Of a stretch of 64,000 nt of DNA, positions 1 to 9,504 are shown piece after piece. A program made the translations under genes and the position numbers. Origin of the DNA: a bacterium (GTDB taxonomy: Bacteria; Planctomycetota; Planctomycetia; Planctomycetales; Planctomycetaceae); assembly GCA_016125225.1 (NCBI GenBank), contig WGME01000004.1, positions 186,001 through 250,000 on the forward strand, written 5' to 3'. Positions within the stretch are counted from its first letter, which is position 1. Every line of letters begins with the position of its first letter. A model generated the notes under the pieces. It was not told the DNA's origin. It saw nothing but the letters and a program-made list of their open reading frames with translations, and made no database searches.

Positions 1-2267
1 CGTATTATCCCAGCTTCGGCAAACCGCATGACGGTCTGGGTTATGGCCCGGAGTTGATGCAGCATCTGCATGGTTCGACCGGTATTGCCGGCGTGGTTTA
101 CTACGCGGCTCAACACTTCCCCGCGGAGTTTCACGATAATCTGATCATTGGCAACCCAGTCACCGGTCGGATCAATCGCGATCGGTTGGAAGTTCATGGT
201 TCGACATATCAGGCAATTGAGCAACCCGATTTTCTGACCTGTGATGATCCCTGGTTCCGGCCAGTGGACCTGCAGTTGGCACCCGATGGTTCACTCTACA
301 TCGCCGATTTTTACAACCGCATTATCGGTCACTATGAGGTGCCATTGACGCACCCCGGCCGTGATCGCGAACGGGGCCGCATCTGGCGTGTCAGTTATGT
401 TGGTACCGATGGTAACCAAACGGCACCTCGCATCGCTGATCTCACACAGGCAACCACCGAAGAGTTGCTGCAGGCAGTGGATCATCCGCATTTGCCGGTT
501 CGCGTGCAGGCCACGCATCAACTGGTGGATCGGATGGGTTCGGATTGCCAGACCGCCGTGAGCCAACTTCTGGAGACCGGGACCGCCACGCAACAGGCTC
601 ATGCCTTGTGGGTCTTGGAACGTCTGGCAGGGTTAAGCGACCAGCAATTGCAGGCGGCGGCCGCGCAACCGGATCGGCTGGTGCGGGTGCATCTGGCGAA
701 AGCCCTGGCGGAGCGAAGTGAATGGACGGCTGTGGCCCGACAGATTGCCTCCGAGCAACTCCTCTTTGACAGTGATCCCTTTGTGCGTCGCGCGGCGGTC
801 GATGCCGTCGGCCGACATCCGTTGCCCGGCTTGGAACGTCCGTTGATTGCCGTCTGGTTGCAGGCGGCTCCCAATGATGCCCTGCTGATTCACACGGCGA
901 AGATGGCCGTGCGCGATGTGCTGGTTTCTGAGCAGAGCGAGATCTCGTCCGATCTCCGGATGTGGAGCAGTGCCGAACGCCGCTGCTTGCTGGAAGCCAT
1001 TCTGGGGACGCATCAAGCGGCTGCGGCAAAGTTGGCCCTGCGGATGTTCCGCATCGAACCGTGGCCGGAACCCCTGGCCGCCGATCTCACTCAGTTCGTG
1101 ATGCGGTACTTACCCGCCGATCGACTGGCAGAGGTGGAGTGGGTGTTGAATTATTACCGTACGCAAGGTGAAGGGCTACAGTTGGCCATCGTGCGGTCCG
1201 GTCTGCGTGGCATGCAACAGCGCGGACAAGCATTGCCCGAGTCATGGATGGCTTGGGGCAACGATCTCGCCGGTCAGTTTCTTAGCCGCAACGATGAGGG
1301 AGCGTTACGGATCGGCCTCGAATTGATTCGTGATCTGCGTCTGATCAATTCCGCGACTCTCCTACCGCAGCGCCTCGCGGAGTCCTCGTTTCCACCATCA
1401 CTGCTCGTCGTCATGCTCGAAACTCTGGCAGCGCTTGATCACCCGGAACTCGTCACCACGGCGACCGCCTTGTTAAGTCGTGAAGACCTGCCGGTCGAAT
1501 TGCGGCAGCAGACTGCGCAGTTGCTCGGCGGCTGGAATCGTGATGATGCCCGTGCTGCCTTGCTGGCCCGGTTGAGCACGGCTCCTTCCAACATGGCATT
1601 GGCGATCGGCCGTGGTCTGGCCCTCACTCCCACGGGAGCCGAACTGCTGTTGCAATCGATCGAAACGGGCAAGGCCTCCGCTCGATTGTTGACCGATGCT
1701 ACCATCGACCAGCGGCTGCATGCCGCCAAGCTGACCGAATTCGATAACCGTCGGGCCAAGCTGCTCGAAGGATTACCCGAAGTCAGTGAAGAACTGACGC
1801 AGTTGATTCAGCAACGGAAACAGGCATTTCTGTCGGCGACTCCCAATCTGGAGCAGGGACGGCTGATGTTCGAAAAGACATGTGCCGCCTGCCATCGCAT
1901 CGGCAACAAGGGAGCCAAAGTCGGCCCGGAACTTGATGGCGTCGGCCTACATGGTCTGGATCGTCTGTTGGAAGATACGTTGGACCCCAATCGGAATGTG
2001 GACGGGGCGTTTCGTTCCACCGTGCTCGTTCTCCAGGATGGCAAAGTGCTGGTGGGATTAGTGGCTCGCGAAGAAGGAGCGGTCATCGTCCTCATTAACG
2101 AACAGGGACAGGAAGTGCGGGTGAATCAGGCGGACATAGAAGAACGTCAACAGACACGGCTGTCGCCCATGCCGGCCAACGTCTCGGACAAATTGAAGCC
2201 TGAGGAGTATGTCGACCTGCTTGGCTATCTGCTGGATCAGCGGGTAGCACCAACCAAGGCCCCTTAA
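1..2267 (+). CDS. PVC-type haem-binding CxxCH protein with HEAT repeats (5' truncated by window edge)
   Basis: The frame is open from the left edge (codons from base 3), so the start lies outside; about 755 residues are visible. The first part carries the motif PDGSLYIADFYNRIIGHYE, typical of the end of the sugar-dehydrogenase-like beta-propeller in planctomycete membrane-bound dehydrogenase/cytochrome proteins. A long alpha-helical HEAT-like stretch follows. The C-terminus is a small c-type cytochrome domain with a CAACH haem site at 1881-1895, followed by KVGPELDGVG. Proteins of this family are exported and thought to act in periplasmic electron transfer; the substrate is unknown. The next gene is convergent, so the operon context lies to the left, outside the window. 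Confidence 0.9.
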   Translation, partial: YYPSFGKPHDGLGYGPELMQHLHGSTGIAGVVYYAAQHFPAEFHDNLIIGNPVTGRINRDRLEVHGSTYQAIEQPDFLTCDDPWFRPVDLQLAPDGSLYIADFYNRIIGHYEVPLTHPGRDRERGRIWRVSYVGTDGNQTAPRIADLTQATTEELLQAVDHPHLPVRVQATHQLVDRMGSDCQTAVSQLLETGTATQQAHALWVLERLAGLSDQQLQAAAAQPDRLVRVHLAKALAERSEWTAVARQIASEQLLFDSDPFVRRAAVDAVGRHPLPGLERPLIAVWLQAAPNDALLIHTAKMAVRDVLVSEQSEISSDLRMWSSAERRCLLEAILGTHQAAAAKLALRMFRIEPWPEPLAADLTQFVMRYLPADRLAEVEWVLNYYRTQGEGLQLAIVRSGLRGMQQRGQALPESWMAWGNDLAGQFLSRNDEGALRIGLELIRDLRLINSATLLPQRLAESSFPPSLLVVMLETLAALDHPELVTTATALLSREDLPVELRQQTAQLLGGWNRDDARAALLARLSTAPSNMALAIGRGLALTPTGAELLLQSIETGKASARLLTDATIDQRLHAAKLTEFDNRRAKLLEGLPEVSEELTQLIQQRKQAFLSATPNLEQGRLMFEKTCAACHRIGNKGAKVGPELDGVGLHGLDRLLEDTLDPNRNVDGAFRSTVLVLQDGKVLVGLVAREEGAVIVLINEQGQEVRVNQADIEERQQTRLSPMPANVSDKLKPEEYVDLLGYLLDQRVAPTKAP

Positions 2268-2307
2268 GTCGATCGCGATCGCCGGAACTTCAGGGCATCA
2301 ATCTCCG

Positions 2308-3270
2308 CTATTTAATCAGTTCAATCGCCGGGGGAGCGAAGTAACAATCGCAGAGAGCCGCCGCGACATCATTCAGATTGAGTTGGAACGTATCGATATA
2401 CGTATGCAGGCTGTCTGCCAGCACGTCGTCGATGCTGGTGAAATCGAGCCCGGAACTCAACCGGCCCAGCAGTTGTTCCGCGCGATTGGAGAATGTGCCC
2501 GTCGTCGAGCCGGTCATCATGCGGATGGAATCTTCAGCATAACGCAGGCAGTACCGAATCGAACGGGGGAATTCACGATCGAGCAGCAGGAACTGGATCA
2601 CATCGGACGGACGAATTCGTCCATGCACTTTGCGATACATTTCCAGCGCGCTGACTGAGTTAAGTAGTGCCGTCCATTGCACCACCGTCCTTTGAACATC
2701 ACCGGGGTTGGGCTGTTGTTCCCAACCGTAGGTCTTCACATCGAGGATGCGTGAGGTTTTATCGGCACGTTCAATCAGTCGGCCAATCCGTACGAAGTGC
2801 CAACCTTCACCATGCGACAAGGTGCCGTCGGTTACTCCAATAAACAATTGGCTGCCGAGTTTGATCTGATTGTAGAAGTCGTAGGTGAGATCTTCCGGCG
2901 AAAGTTCGCGGGCGGCGCGGTTCAGCAGCAGATAGAGCTTATTGATTTCTTCCCACATCGGTGTGGAAATACTCTCCCGGACGGTCCGGGCGTTTTCGCG
3001 GGCAGCCCGTGTGCAGGAGACGATCGAGTTCGGATATTCCGTATCGAGCGTGAGAAACCGCAGCACGCTTTCACGCGTGGTCTGACCGTAGCGTTCCGCG
3101 AATAACGCCCAGTCTCCCGTGGTCAGAATCAGTGGAGCCCAGGGATCATCAATGACGTCTCCCGGTTCGAGCGCCACTGTCTGATTCACATCCACGAACC
3201 GGGCTAAGTTTTCGGCCCGTTCGATGTAACGACTCATCCAGTACAGGCAATCGGCAACGCGGCTGAGCAT
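2308..3270 (-). CDS. alpha-E domain protein (DUF403)
   Basis: A 320-residue all-helical protein opening with MLSRVADCLYWMSRYIERAE, the hallmark N-terminus of the alpha-E family. The frame is open 36 nt further upstream, but the family almost always begins at this methionine, so 3270 is preferred. Alpha-E proteins sit beside circularly permuted ATP-grasp ligases and are thought to take part in making or modifying a peptide or small-molecule amide; the product is unknown. It lies about 100 nt downstream of such an ATP-grasp gene on the same strand. The third usual partner, a transglutaminase-like protease, is not in this window. Confidence 0.92.
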   Translation of the reverse strand: MLSRVADCLYWMSRYIERAENLARFVDVNQTVALEPGDVIDDPWAPLILTTGDWALFAERYGQTTRESVLRFLTLDTEYPNSIVSCTRAARENARTVRESISTPMWEEINKLYLLLNRAARELSPEDLTYDFYNQIKLGSQLFIGVTDGTLSHGEGWHFVRIGRLIERADKTSRILDVKTYGWEQQPNPGDVQRTVVQWTALLNSVSALEMYRKVHGRIRPSDVIQFLLLDREFPRSIRYCLRYAEDSIRMMTGSTTGTFSNRAEQLLGRLSSGLDFTSIDDVLADSLHTYIDTFQLNLNDVAAALCDCYFAPPAIELIK

Positions 3271-3370
3271 CGGTGAGGTTTCATTCTGACGTAGTTGTGC
3301 CGTCAACGAAAATCAGCAGGGCCCGCCAGCTCCGAACTGAGCGGACACCTGCCGACTCGTGGTGATATGC

Positions 3371-4873
3371 TTACGTGACTCCGGCCAGTTGACTTTGCGA
3401 CTGACGTTGTGCGGCTCCATTCATTCCTGGTGCGTGCGTCCCATTGCGCTTCACCACCCAGGTATCTTTGCTGCCGCCACCCTGGGAGGAATTGACCACC
3501 GTCGAACCCTTTTTCAGTGCCACGCGGGTCAGTCCCCCGGGGAGCACGTAAATGTCTTCACCACACAGGACAAACGGGCGGAGGTCGACATGCCGAGCCT
3601 CGATGGCACCATCGATCAGGGTCGGAACTGTCGACAGGTGGAGCAATGGCTGCGCCACAAAGTTTCGCGGGTTCGCAAGAATCTTCTGGCGGGCATCGTC
3701 CAGTTCTGCACGTGAAGCCTTGGGGCCAATGACGATTCCATATCCCCCCGACTCATTGGTGGGTTTGACCACCATTTCAGCGAGATGATCCAGCACATAC
3801 TGGCGGTCTTCGCGCTTGTGACACAAATAGGTGGGAACGTTCGGGAGAATCGCGTCTTCACCCAGATAGTACTTGATGAGTGCCGGGACGAAGGCATAAA
3901 CCGCCTTGTCATCGGCGACACCATTTCCCGGTGCATTGGCCAGTGAGACGTTGCCTTTGCGATAGACGTCCATTAGTCCAGGGACACCGAGCGCCGAATC
4001 TTCTCGGAAACACAACGGATCAAGGAAGTCGTCATCAATGCGGCGATAAATGACATCGACCCGCTTGAGACCCTTGGTGGTTCGCATATAGACGCGGTCG
4101 CCAACCACGGCCAGATCGCTGCCCTGCACCAGTTCGACTCCCATCTGCTGGGCCAGGAACGAGTGTTCAAAGTAGGCAGAGTTAAAGATTCCCGGCGTTA
4201 AGACCACAATGTTCGGCTGATCGATGCCGGGAGGAGCACAGTGCTGCAATGTGCCGAGCAGTTTCTCGGGATAGTTCTCGACCGGTGCGATGGAAAGTCC
4301 GCCGAACACCTGCGGGAAAATCCGCTTCATCACTTCGCGGTTTTCCAGCACGTACGAGACGCCGGAAGGCACCCGCAAATTGTCTTCGAGAACATAGAAG
4401 GTGCCATCGCGATCACGAACCAAGTCGGTCCCTGTGATATGGCACCAGATACCCTTGTGCGGATGCACTCCCTGGCATTGCGGTCGAAGTGTGGCTGCCG
4501 TCTCCAGCAACTCACGCGGAAAGACATGATCCTTGACGACCTTCTGGTCGTTGTACAAGTCGTCGATGAACAGGTTGAGCGCCCGGATTCGCTGCTGGAG
4601 TCCACGTTCAATGTGGTTCCAGTCCTGCTGTTCGACAATGCGGGGGATGATGTCAAACGGGAAGATCTTTTCGGTACCCCCTTCATGCCCGTAGACGTTG
4701 AAGGTGATCCCCAGATTCAGCATGGTGGCATCAGCCATCCGCTGACGTCGTTGCAGTTCCTCCGAGGAGAGCGACTGCAGGCGTTGAATTAACGATTCGG
4801 CACCGGGTCGCGGGGCACCTTCGGCTTGAATGGCTTCATCAAACAGGAATCCGCATTCGTAGTTCTCGAACAT
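3371..4873 (-). CDS. circularly permuted ATP-grasp protein (DUF404/DUF407)
   Basis: This 500-residue protein contains the family signatures [19 protein letters not shown] near residue 60, [20 protein letters not shown] in the middle, and [16 protein letters not shown] toward the C-terminus (ATP-grasp core). The family is predicted to form amide bonds using ATP. The start MFENYECG matches the usual start of planctomycete and proteobacterial homologues. It is the first gene of a two-gene minus-strand operon with the alpha-E gene. Roughly 280 nt without genes lie upstream. Confidence 0.92.
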   Translation of the reverse strand: MFENYECGFLFDEAIQAEGAPRPGAESLIQRLQSLSSEELQRRQRMADATMLNLGITFNVYGHEGGTEKIFPFDIIPRIVEQQDWNHIERGLQQRIRALNLFIDDLYNDQKVVKDHVFPRELLETAATLRPQCQGVHPHKGIWCHITGTDLVRDRDGTFYVLEDNLRVPSGVSYVLENREVMKRIFPQVFGGLSIAPVENYPEKLLGTLQHCAPPGIDQPNIVVLTPGIFNSAYFEHSFLAQQMGVELVQGSDLAVVGDRVYMRTTKGLKRVDVIYRRIDDDFLDPLCFREDSALGVPGLMDVYRKGNVSLANAPGNGVADDKAVYAFVPALIKYYLGEDAILPNVPTYLCHKREDRQYVLDHLAEMVVKPTNESGGYGIVIGPKASRAELDDARQKILANPRNFVAQPLLHLSTVPTLIDGAIEARHVDLRPFVLCGEDIYVLPGGLTRVALKKGSTVVNSSQGGGSKDTWVVKRNGTHAPGMNGAAQRQSQSQLAGVT

Positions 4874-5153
4874 GGGAGACTCCGGCAGCGAGGGCGCATC
4901 AATGTTCGCTTCGAGGCAGAGAGCAACCCGGATACCATGTCAGCTTACGTTTGTACCGAATTCTGATACCAGTAGTACCGCTCGCGTAACATCTTGGCAA
5001 CACAGAGGTAACGCTTCGAGTCTTTTCCCTTTCGCCGACCAGAGTTCCTCTTCGCCAGCAGCCCGGCTTGTAAAGAGTGCTTGGTCTTGTGGCATCTGCT
5101 CAATTATCGGGCATTAGTTCGGGCAGATTCGTTGGTGAGATTCAAGTTCGGGC

Positions 5154-6485
5154 TCAGGTGTTTGTCTGACGCCGCTCGCTTGCTTTGCGAATCAGCAAAC
5201 CGCAACCCACGATGCTGAAAATGGCTGCGATTGACAAGCCTGCACCAAACCAGGTGCGGGAAATGCCGCGGATCGAGGCGTTGCTTTGTTCGGATTGTGG
5301 CGCTGAGGCAATCGCGATCGGTTTGCGTGGGGCGATCGAAGGAAAGGGTTCCGGTGCGGCCACTTCCGGAGGAGCCGGAGCCATGGCATGAGAGGTCTCA
5401 GCGTCCAAAATAGGACGTTCTGAACCTTCCCCTAAAAAGGGTGGCAAAGCGGGCAGCGGCTCCAGATCGCGCAAATTCCCGGCACCGATCGCGGCGAGAT
5501 GGACCCTCTGTTCAGGCGGGAGATGGTTGGCCGGCACTGCCTCGGGAGCCGTTGCGGGGACCATGGTAAGAGCCGATCGGTTGGCCATCACTTGCCCCGT
5601 GTGATCGCTCGATTCCGCTGATGTTGATTCGGCCGAACCGATCGGTATCGCTTCCGGGATCGATTCGATGCGGGGTTCCATGATGGCGGGTTGAGATCTG
5701 GCCTCTGGCTCGATGCTGTCGAGTGGCCAGGTTGCCAACTCTTCCGGACCGAGAACAGGCTGCGGAGCTTCTTGACGCTGATGCATCGCGGCTTCAATTC
5801 GCCGCAGCAGGTCTCGGGGGCGGTCTTCATGCGGCAGATAATCGAGGTGGGCCGTCTCGGATAATTCTTGAGCCTGTTCCGCAGCTCGCTTGGCCTCATT
5901 CAGTCGTCCCAGTTGCAAGAGGTGCTGTGCCCAACTGACTAACGCCTCAGCCCGGAGCTGTAAGGGATGCCGTTGCTGCTCAGCCAGTTGCTGGCTTTCC
6001 TGCTTCTCGGCGTCCGCTGTAAGAGCGGCTTTCAATTGTTGAATGCGCTGGTCAGGGTCGGCGATTGAGGCAGAGACTAACTGGGCCTCCCTGTCGCTCG
6101 CAGCCATTTCCTTCGACTCGAACCCACCGTACGGGAGCGGATTCAAATCACCTTGCGTGATGGCTTCGGGAGAGGCTGCAGTGGAGGCCGATTCACCGGT
6201 CGCTGCATTTGTGAGCTCGGCGGTCTCGAATGGATCATCAATGGAAGCGACACCTGCTGGTGCGGAGTCGGCGGCTTGGGCAGACCAGTCGATCTGGTTC
6301 GCCGTCACTTTCGCGACCGGTTCTTCCTGGGTCGCAGCCTCACTATTCTGATGCCAGGGAACAAAGGATGAAGTCGCCTGCCGTGTCTGACTGCGGGTAC
6401 AGCCAATCGAAGCCATCAGGCCAACAGAAATCGTGAGCAGCAGCCACCGAGTGTGCTTCGCCTGATCGATTCCGTTCCTGCGCAC
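5154..6485 (-). CDS. hypothetical anchored protein with TPR-like helical segment
   Basis: I do not recognise a family for this 443-residue protein. It starts with a signal-like segment, WLLLTISVGLMASIGC, whose cysteine could be a weak lipobox. A low-complexity Ala/Glu/Ser-rich stretch follows, then around residues 160-225 a helical region with one TPR-like motif (AEALVSWAQHLLQLGRLNEA), then a long Pro/Glu/Ala-rich linker. A clear transmembrane helix (GLSIAAIFSIVGCGLLI) and a basic tail close the protein. This suggests a cell-envelope protein exposed on one side of a membrane. It lies downstream of the diguanylate cyclase on the same strand with a 123-nt gap. Confidence 0.6.
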   Translation of the reverse strand: MRRNGIDQAKHTRWLLLTISVGLMASIGCTRSQTRQATSSFVPWHQNSEAATQEEPVAKVTANQIDWSAQAADSAPAGVASIDDPFETAELTNAATGESASTAASPEAITQGDLNPLPYGGFESKEMAASDREAQLVSASIADPDQRIQQLKAALTADAEKQESQQLAEQQRHPLQLRAEALVSWAQHLLQLGRLNEAKRAAEQAQELSETAHLDYLPHEDRPRDLLRRIEAAMHQRQEAPQPVLGPEELATWPLDSIEPEARSQPAIMEPRIESIPEAIPIGSAESTSAESSDHTGQVMANRSALTMVPATAPEAVPANHLPPEQRVHLAAIGAGNLRDLEPLPALPPFLGEGSERPILDAETSHAMAPAPPEVAAPEPFPSIAPRKPIAIASAPQSEQSNASIRGISRTWFGAGLSIAAIFSIVGCGLLIRKASERRQTNT

Positions 6486-6608
6486 GCCCCTACTCCCTCC
6501 GTCATGCTGCCGTAATTGGGAGGGATCGACACTTCTAACTGATAAATTGAATCGATTTTGCGGATTGGGGTGAATTGCATGACTTTTCGGCGATGCTGTT
6601 TGCCGGTG

Positions 6609-7559
6609 TTAAGTGCCGAGGCTCAGAGAGATGGTGCTCGGTGTGGCTACTTCGTCGAAGAGTTCAATTTCGGTCTCACCGGGACCACGACGCTTGGCGC
6701 GATACATGGCGGCATCGACCCGGGAGAGACACGTTTCAACCGTATCGGGGGGCCGACGAAAGACGACCACGCCGGCAGAAACGGAGAGCGGTGAAAACTG
6801 CCGCTCGAGAGCGAACCGGATTTCGGTTCGTAAACGCTCGAGAATCGGCTCTGCTTCACTTAAGTCGGCTTCGGCGAGCAGTACGACAAACTCATCGCCA
6901 CCCAGACGAGCCACGGTGTCGTATTGGCGGACATGAGTTCGCAAAGTCTCCGCGAACGTGACCAGAACACGATCTCCGGTGAGGTGTCCCTGCTGATCGT
7001 TCAGCATCTTAAAGCCATCGCAGTCCCACAGGACCAGGGTAAAGGGGCGGCCATATCGATGCTGTCGAGCCATTTCGGCCGTCAGAGCTTCATGAAGCGC
7101 TTTACGGTTAAAGATGCCCGTGAGGTAATCGCGACGTGCGAGAACTTCCGCCTTGTTCCAGAGGCAACGCAATTCATCGAGACCATAGACCAAAACCATA
7201 CCCGCCAGCGATTGACTGAAAAGCATGGGCCAGAGTTGGACGAAATCTGGATGATGACAGTGCAAAGCCGCCGTGAGGCCAGTGATGAGCAACAACACGA
7301 CCCAGCCCAGTTTGCGGCCGCCTCGCCAGGTCAGCACGAGAGCCAGCACCACATCCCAGGGAAGTCGCCATAGAACCTGTTGCGACCATAGGCTGACGAG
7401 CAAGGCCACAATCCAGCCTAAGACTAGTATCACACGGATGGTTCGCCCACGACCAGCGGAGTTGCTCTGCAGAGGCGGTAGCTTCGCTCGTTCCTCTGCA
7501 GAGATCGTGTTCACGGAAGACCACTCGATCTGACGAAGGCAGCGACGCGTGAAACTCAA
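6609..7559 (-). CDS. membrane-bound GGDEF diguanylate cyclase
   Basis: The N-terminal part (residues about 40-130) has three or four membrane helices. A complete GGDEF domain follows, opening with RRDYLTGIFNRKAL and carrying an intact LGGDEFVVLL active site (GGDEF at residues 220-224), so c-di-GMP synthesis from two GTP is expected. An RQYD (RxxD) inhibitory site lies five residues upstream of GGDEF, predicting product feedback inhibition. The frame starts with TTG at 7559, overlapping the stop of the upstream gene as TTGA; a GTG at 7514 is an alternative start. It is the last gene of a tightly packed group with the genes at 7556-8526. Confidence 0.9.
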   Translation of the reverse strand: MSFTRRCLRQIEWSSVNTISAEERAKLPPLQSNSAGRGRTIRVILVLGWIVALLVSLWSQQVLWRLPWDVVLALVLTWRGGRKLGWVVLLLITGLTAALHCHHPDFVQLWPMLFSQSLAGMVLVYGLDELRCLWNKAEVLARRDYLTGIFNRKALHEALTAEMARQHRYGRPFTLVLWDCDGFKMLNDQQGHLTGDRVLVTFAETLRTHVRQYDTVARLGGDEFVVLLAEADLSEAEPILERLRTEIRFALERQFSPLSVSAGVVVFRRPPDTVETCLSRVDAAMYRAKRRGPGETEIELFDEVATPSTISLSLGT

Positions 7560-8050
7560 GGACTGCTTGGCAATAAGGCCTGCAACTGCTCAATCACCTC
7601 GGCTGTTGCTGGATAAATGAAAGGCTGAACGTGCGACATGCGGCCGGCAGGTTCGCCTTCTCTTGGCGGCATTTTTCGAGGGAAATTGGGAATCGGCCCT
7701 TGAGTGACTATGTAGCTCCCAGGCTCGATGCCACGCGATAGCGGAACGATGACTTCGCCCTGTGGCAAGGCAACGGGCAGTTCTCCCGTTATTGCCAAGG
7801 TCTTGGCCGCGAGTTCCCCTTTCCAGACCCGTGTGACCGTCAATTGCGGGGGCTGACTCGACGACAGCGTTCCCTGAACCACAAACGTGGCGGCTTGCAC
7901 CTGGACCGGATTCAGCACCACCGGGTTGGAATCCAGGAAAACCAGTGTCACCAGAATGCCGCACCACAAACAGGCCAGTACGGCAATGCCCCAACTCTGC
8001 GGCTTACGAGACAGAGTGGGCGGCGGAGCGGGGAGGGTGGCCGACGTCAA
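7556..8050 (-). CDS. hypothetical single-pass membrane-anchored protein
   Basis: A 164-residue protein of no family I recognise. One membrane helix (WGIAVLACLWCGILVTLVFL) near residues 20-40 is followed by a beta-rich extracytoplasmic domain with the phrase LTVTRVWKGELAAKTLAI. That pattern resembles short planctomycete proteins describing costs of 'factor/output' beta domains, but no function can be assigned. There is no early ATG: the only plausible start is TTG at 8050, which overlaps the upstream stop as TTGA, and its own stop overlaps the TTG of the diguanylate cyclase gene in the same way. Co-translation of the three genes is likely. Confidence 0.6.
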   Translation of the reverse strand: MTSATLPAPPPTLSRKPQSWGIAVLACLWCGILVTLVFLDSNPVVLNPVQVQAATFVVQGTLSSSQPPQLTVTRVWKGELAAKTLAITGELPVALPQGEVIVPLSRGIEPGSYIVTQGPIPNFPRKMPPREGEPAGRMSHVQPFIYPATAEVIEQLQALLPSSP

Positions 8051-8445
8051 TCCTGAAAGGCCTTCGAAGTGTCGATGCGGTATTCGTCGCGGAAGACAGT
8101 CTCGAAAGAGAAGACATCGAAGAAGTCGCTGAGCTGATCGCGATCGGTCTTACGCAGCTCACCCCGATCAATCATTTCGAATACAATGTGCCCGACATCT
8201 TCCGTTGCAAGAATGCCCCACGACTTAAAGACACTGGGGGCCATCATTCCATAACGCTTGAGACCGAGAACGCGGACACCATCCAGCAATTCCTGGCCAG
8301 AGATATGTGAGCTGTCGTCTTCGACGTCGGACTTCACCTGCAGTCCCATCAGTTCCTGCGCTTCGTGCAACGCCTCAGTGACAAACACGTAAGCCTGAGG
8401 GTGGTAACGGAGGCGGAATCGGCGGGTCGAAGTCGACAATCCCAT
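8047..8445 (-). CDS. Minf_1886 family protein (Planctomycetes/Verrucomicrobia-restricted)
   Basis: Residues YHPQAYVFVTEALHEAQ, HISGQELLDGVRVLGLKRYG and SWGILATEDVGHIVFEMI match the conserved blocks of a short family known to me only from Planctomycetes and Verrucomicrobia (Minf_1886 type). The function is unknown. The frame stays open to 8526, but homologues begin close to the MGLSTSTRRFRLRY methionine, so 8445 is preferred (132 residues); the longer start at 8526 has a weak purine-rich stretch in front of it and cannot be excluded. The protein looks cytosolic and helical. It heads the coupled group with the anchored protein and the diguanylate cyclase. Confidence 0.8.
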   Translation of the reverse strand: MGLSTSTRRFRLRYHPQAYVFVTEALHEAQELMGLQVKSDVEDDSSHISGQELLDGVRVLGLKRYGMMAPSVFKSWGILATEDVGHIVFEMIDRGELRKTDRDQLSDFFDVFSFETVFRDEYRIDTSKAFQD

Positions 8446-8662
8446 AGTTTTTGTCGTTTCAGTGCTACGGTAGGAAATTCGTCCCGATGGCAGTTTTAGG
8501 AGTGCGAACGACCCACACCCGGCCATCCCAGTTGACTATACATCGTCTGACCGATTGCTCGGAAGTGAAGTCCACTCTCTTTCTACGCAAAAGTCTTGGT
8601 CGACAGTGAACACAAAGCGGCAATCTCCGCCGCTTTTCAGGCTTCTGAAAGTCATCTCCGGC

Positions 8663-9004
8663 TCAGTGAGGCCGCGGATTCAGCACAAAGACGCAGTAAA
8701 TCGCTCCGGCAATGCAGACGAAGCCCAACCAGTCGTTCCAGCGTAACCGCTCGCCCAGAAACGAGACCGAGAAGACTGCAAAGACCAGCAGGGTGATGAC
8801 TTCCTGAAGAATTTTGAGCTGCGGAGCCGTGAACTGGCCGTGCCCATAGCGGTTGGCCGGTACCTGAAAGCAGTATTCGACGAAGGCAATTCCCCAACTG
8901 GCCAGGATCGCCAGCCACAAGGGAGACGACTTGAACTTCAAGTGCCCGTACCAGGCAAACGTCATGAAGATGTTGGACATCAGCAACAGCAGGATGGTCG
9001 ACAT
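8663..9004 (-). CDS. DMT-superfamily DUF486 membrane protein
   Basis: A 113-residue protein with four membrane helices and the family signature AFVEYCFQVPANRYGHGQF followed by LKILQEVITLLVFAVFS. DUF486 proteins resemble small multidrug-resistance-type transporters; their substrate is unknown. Length and start match the family (about 110-118 residues). It is transcribed away from nrdJ, and about 220 nt separate it from the downstream Minf_1886 gene. Confidence 0.9.
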   Translation of the reverse strand: MSTILLLLMSNIFMTFAWYGHLKFKSSPLWLAILASWGIAFVEYCFQVPANRYGHGQFTAPQLKILQEVITLLVFAVFSVSFLGERLRWNDWLGFVCIAGAIYCVFVLNPRPH

Positions 9005-9504
9005 GTCGGCCCCGTTCCGTCATTCAGAAAATCTGAACATTATGTCGGCATTCCCGGTGATCAGGTCGCAATCACGGCGTCGTGCTTCTTTTGGGATGCG
9101 TCGTTAGTGTTTTCATAGTAATGGGTTATAGCGTGACATTGGTGCCGACGTGCGGCATTCAGCCGGTGATCGGATGATAAGGATTGTGTCAGCATTAAGG
9201 ACTCTTCAAAAAAACTCAAAATTTCTAACCGCTGATTTCGCCCCAAGTTGTGGGGTCTTTTGTCAACGCAAACCCTAGTCGTTGTGTTTCGGCGTCTTGA
9301 CAATCTTGAAGCGCAGATTAAAGTGCTGCGAATGGCCACGCACAACAAATTGGGGGTCGACACGTAGAATCTACCAGCTCTTGTGTCATTTTCCTTTCTT
9401 TTCCCCCAGTATGAGCAACATTAGTTCACCAGAAAATTGTGTGCGCGCCGATGTTGCTGCCGGGTGTCGGCAGTTCAGTCCCCGAGTCCAATGATGGAGT
9501 GTGC
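9005..9504. other. intergenic region between divergent DUF486 and nrdJ genes
   Basis: There is no credible gene here. It holds a candidate nrdJ promoter (9297-9324) and a short CCCCA/TGGGG hairpin followed by TCTTTT (9241-9261), which could be a weak terminator. I looked for a cobalamin riboswitch, because the product needs B12, and for a clear NrdR box pair, and found neither. The frame of nrdJ is open from 9439, but the start at 9505 is better supported. Confidence 0.5.
9297..9324 (+). promoter_or_regulatory. candidate sigma70-type promoter of nrdJ
   Basis: A perfect TTGACA at 9297-9302 is followed after 16 nt by TAAAGT (four of six consensus bases). This would give a leader of about 175 nt before nrdJ. 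Confidence 0.35.

Noticed and set aside
5224-5413. Short plus-strand frames opposite the unknown anchored protein
   Set aside because: They are shadows of its C-terminal region, which has a clear membrane helix on the minus strand.
9241-9261. CCCCA/TGGGG hairpin with TCTTTT as a terminator
   Set aside because: Only a 5-bp stem, and no plus-strand gene upstream that it could end; too weak to list as a terminator feature.
9005-9504. Cobalamin riboswitch upstream of the B12-dependent reductase
   Set aside because: I looked for the B12-box and the usual paired elements and found none.
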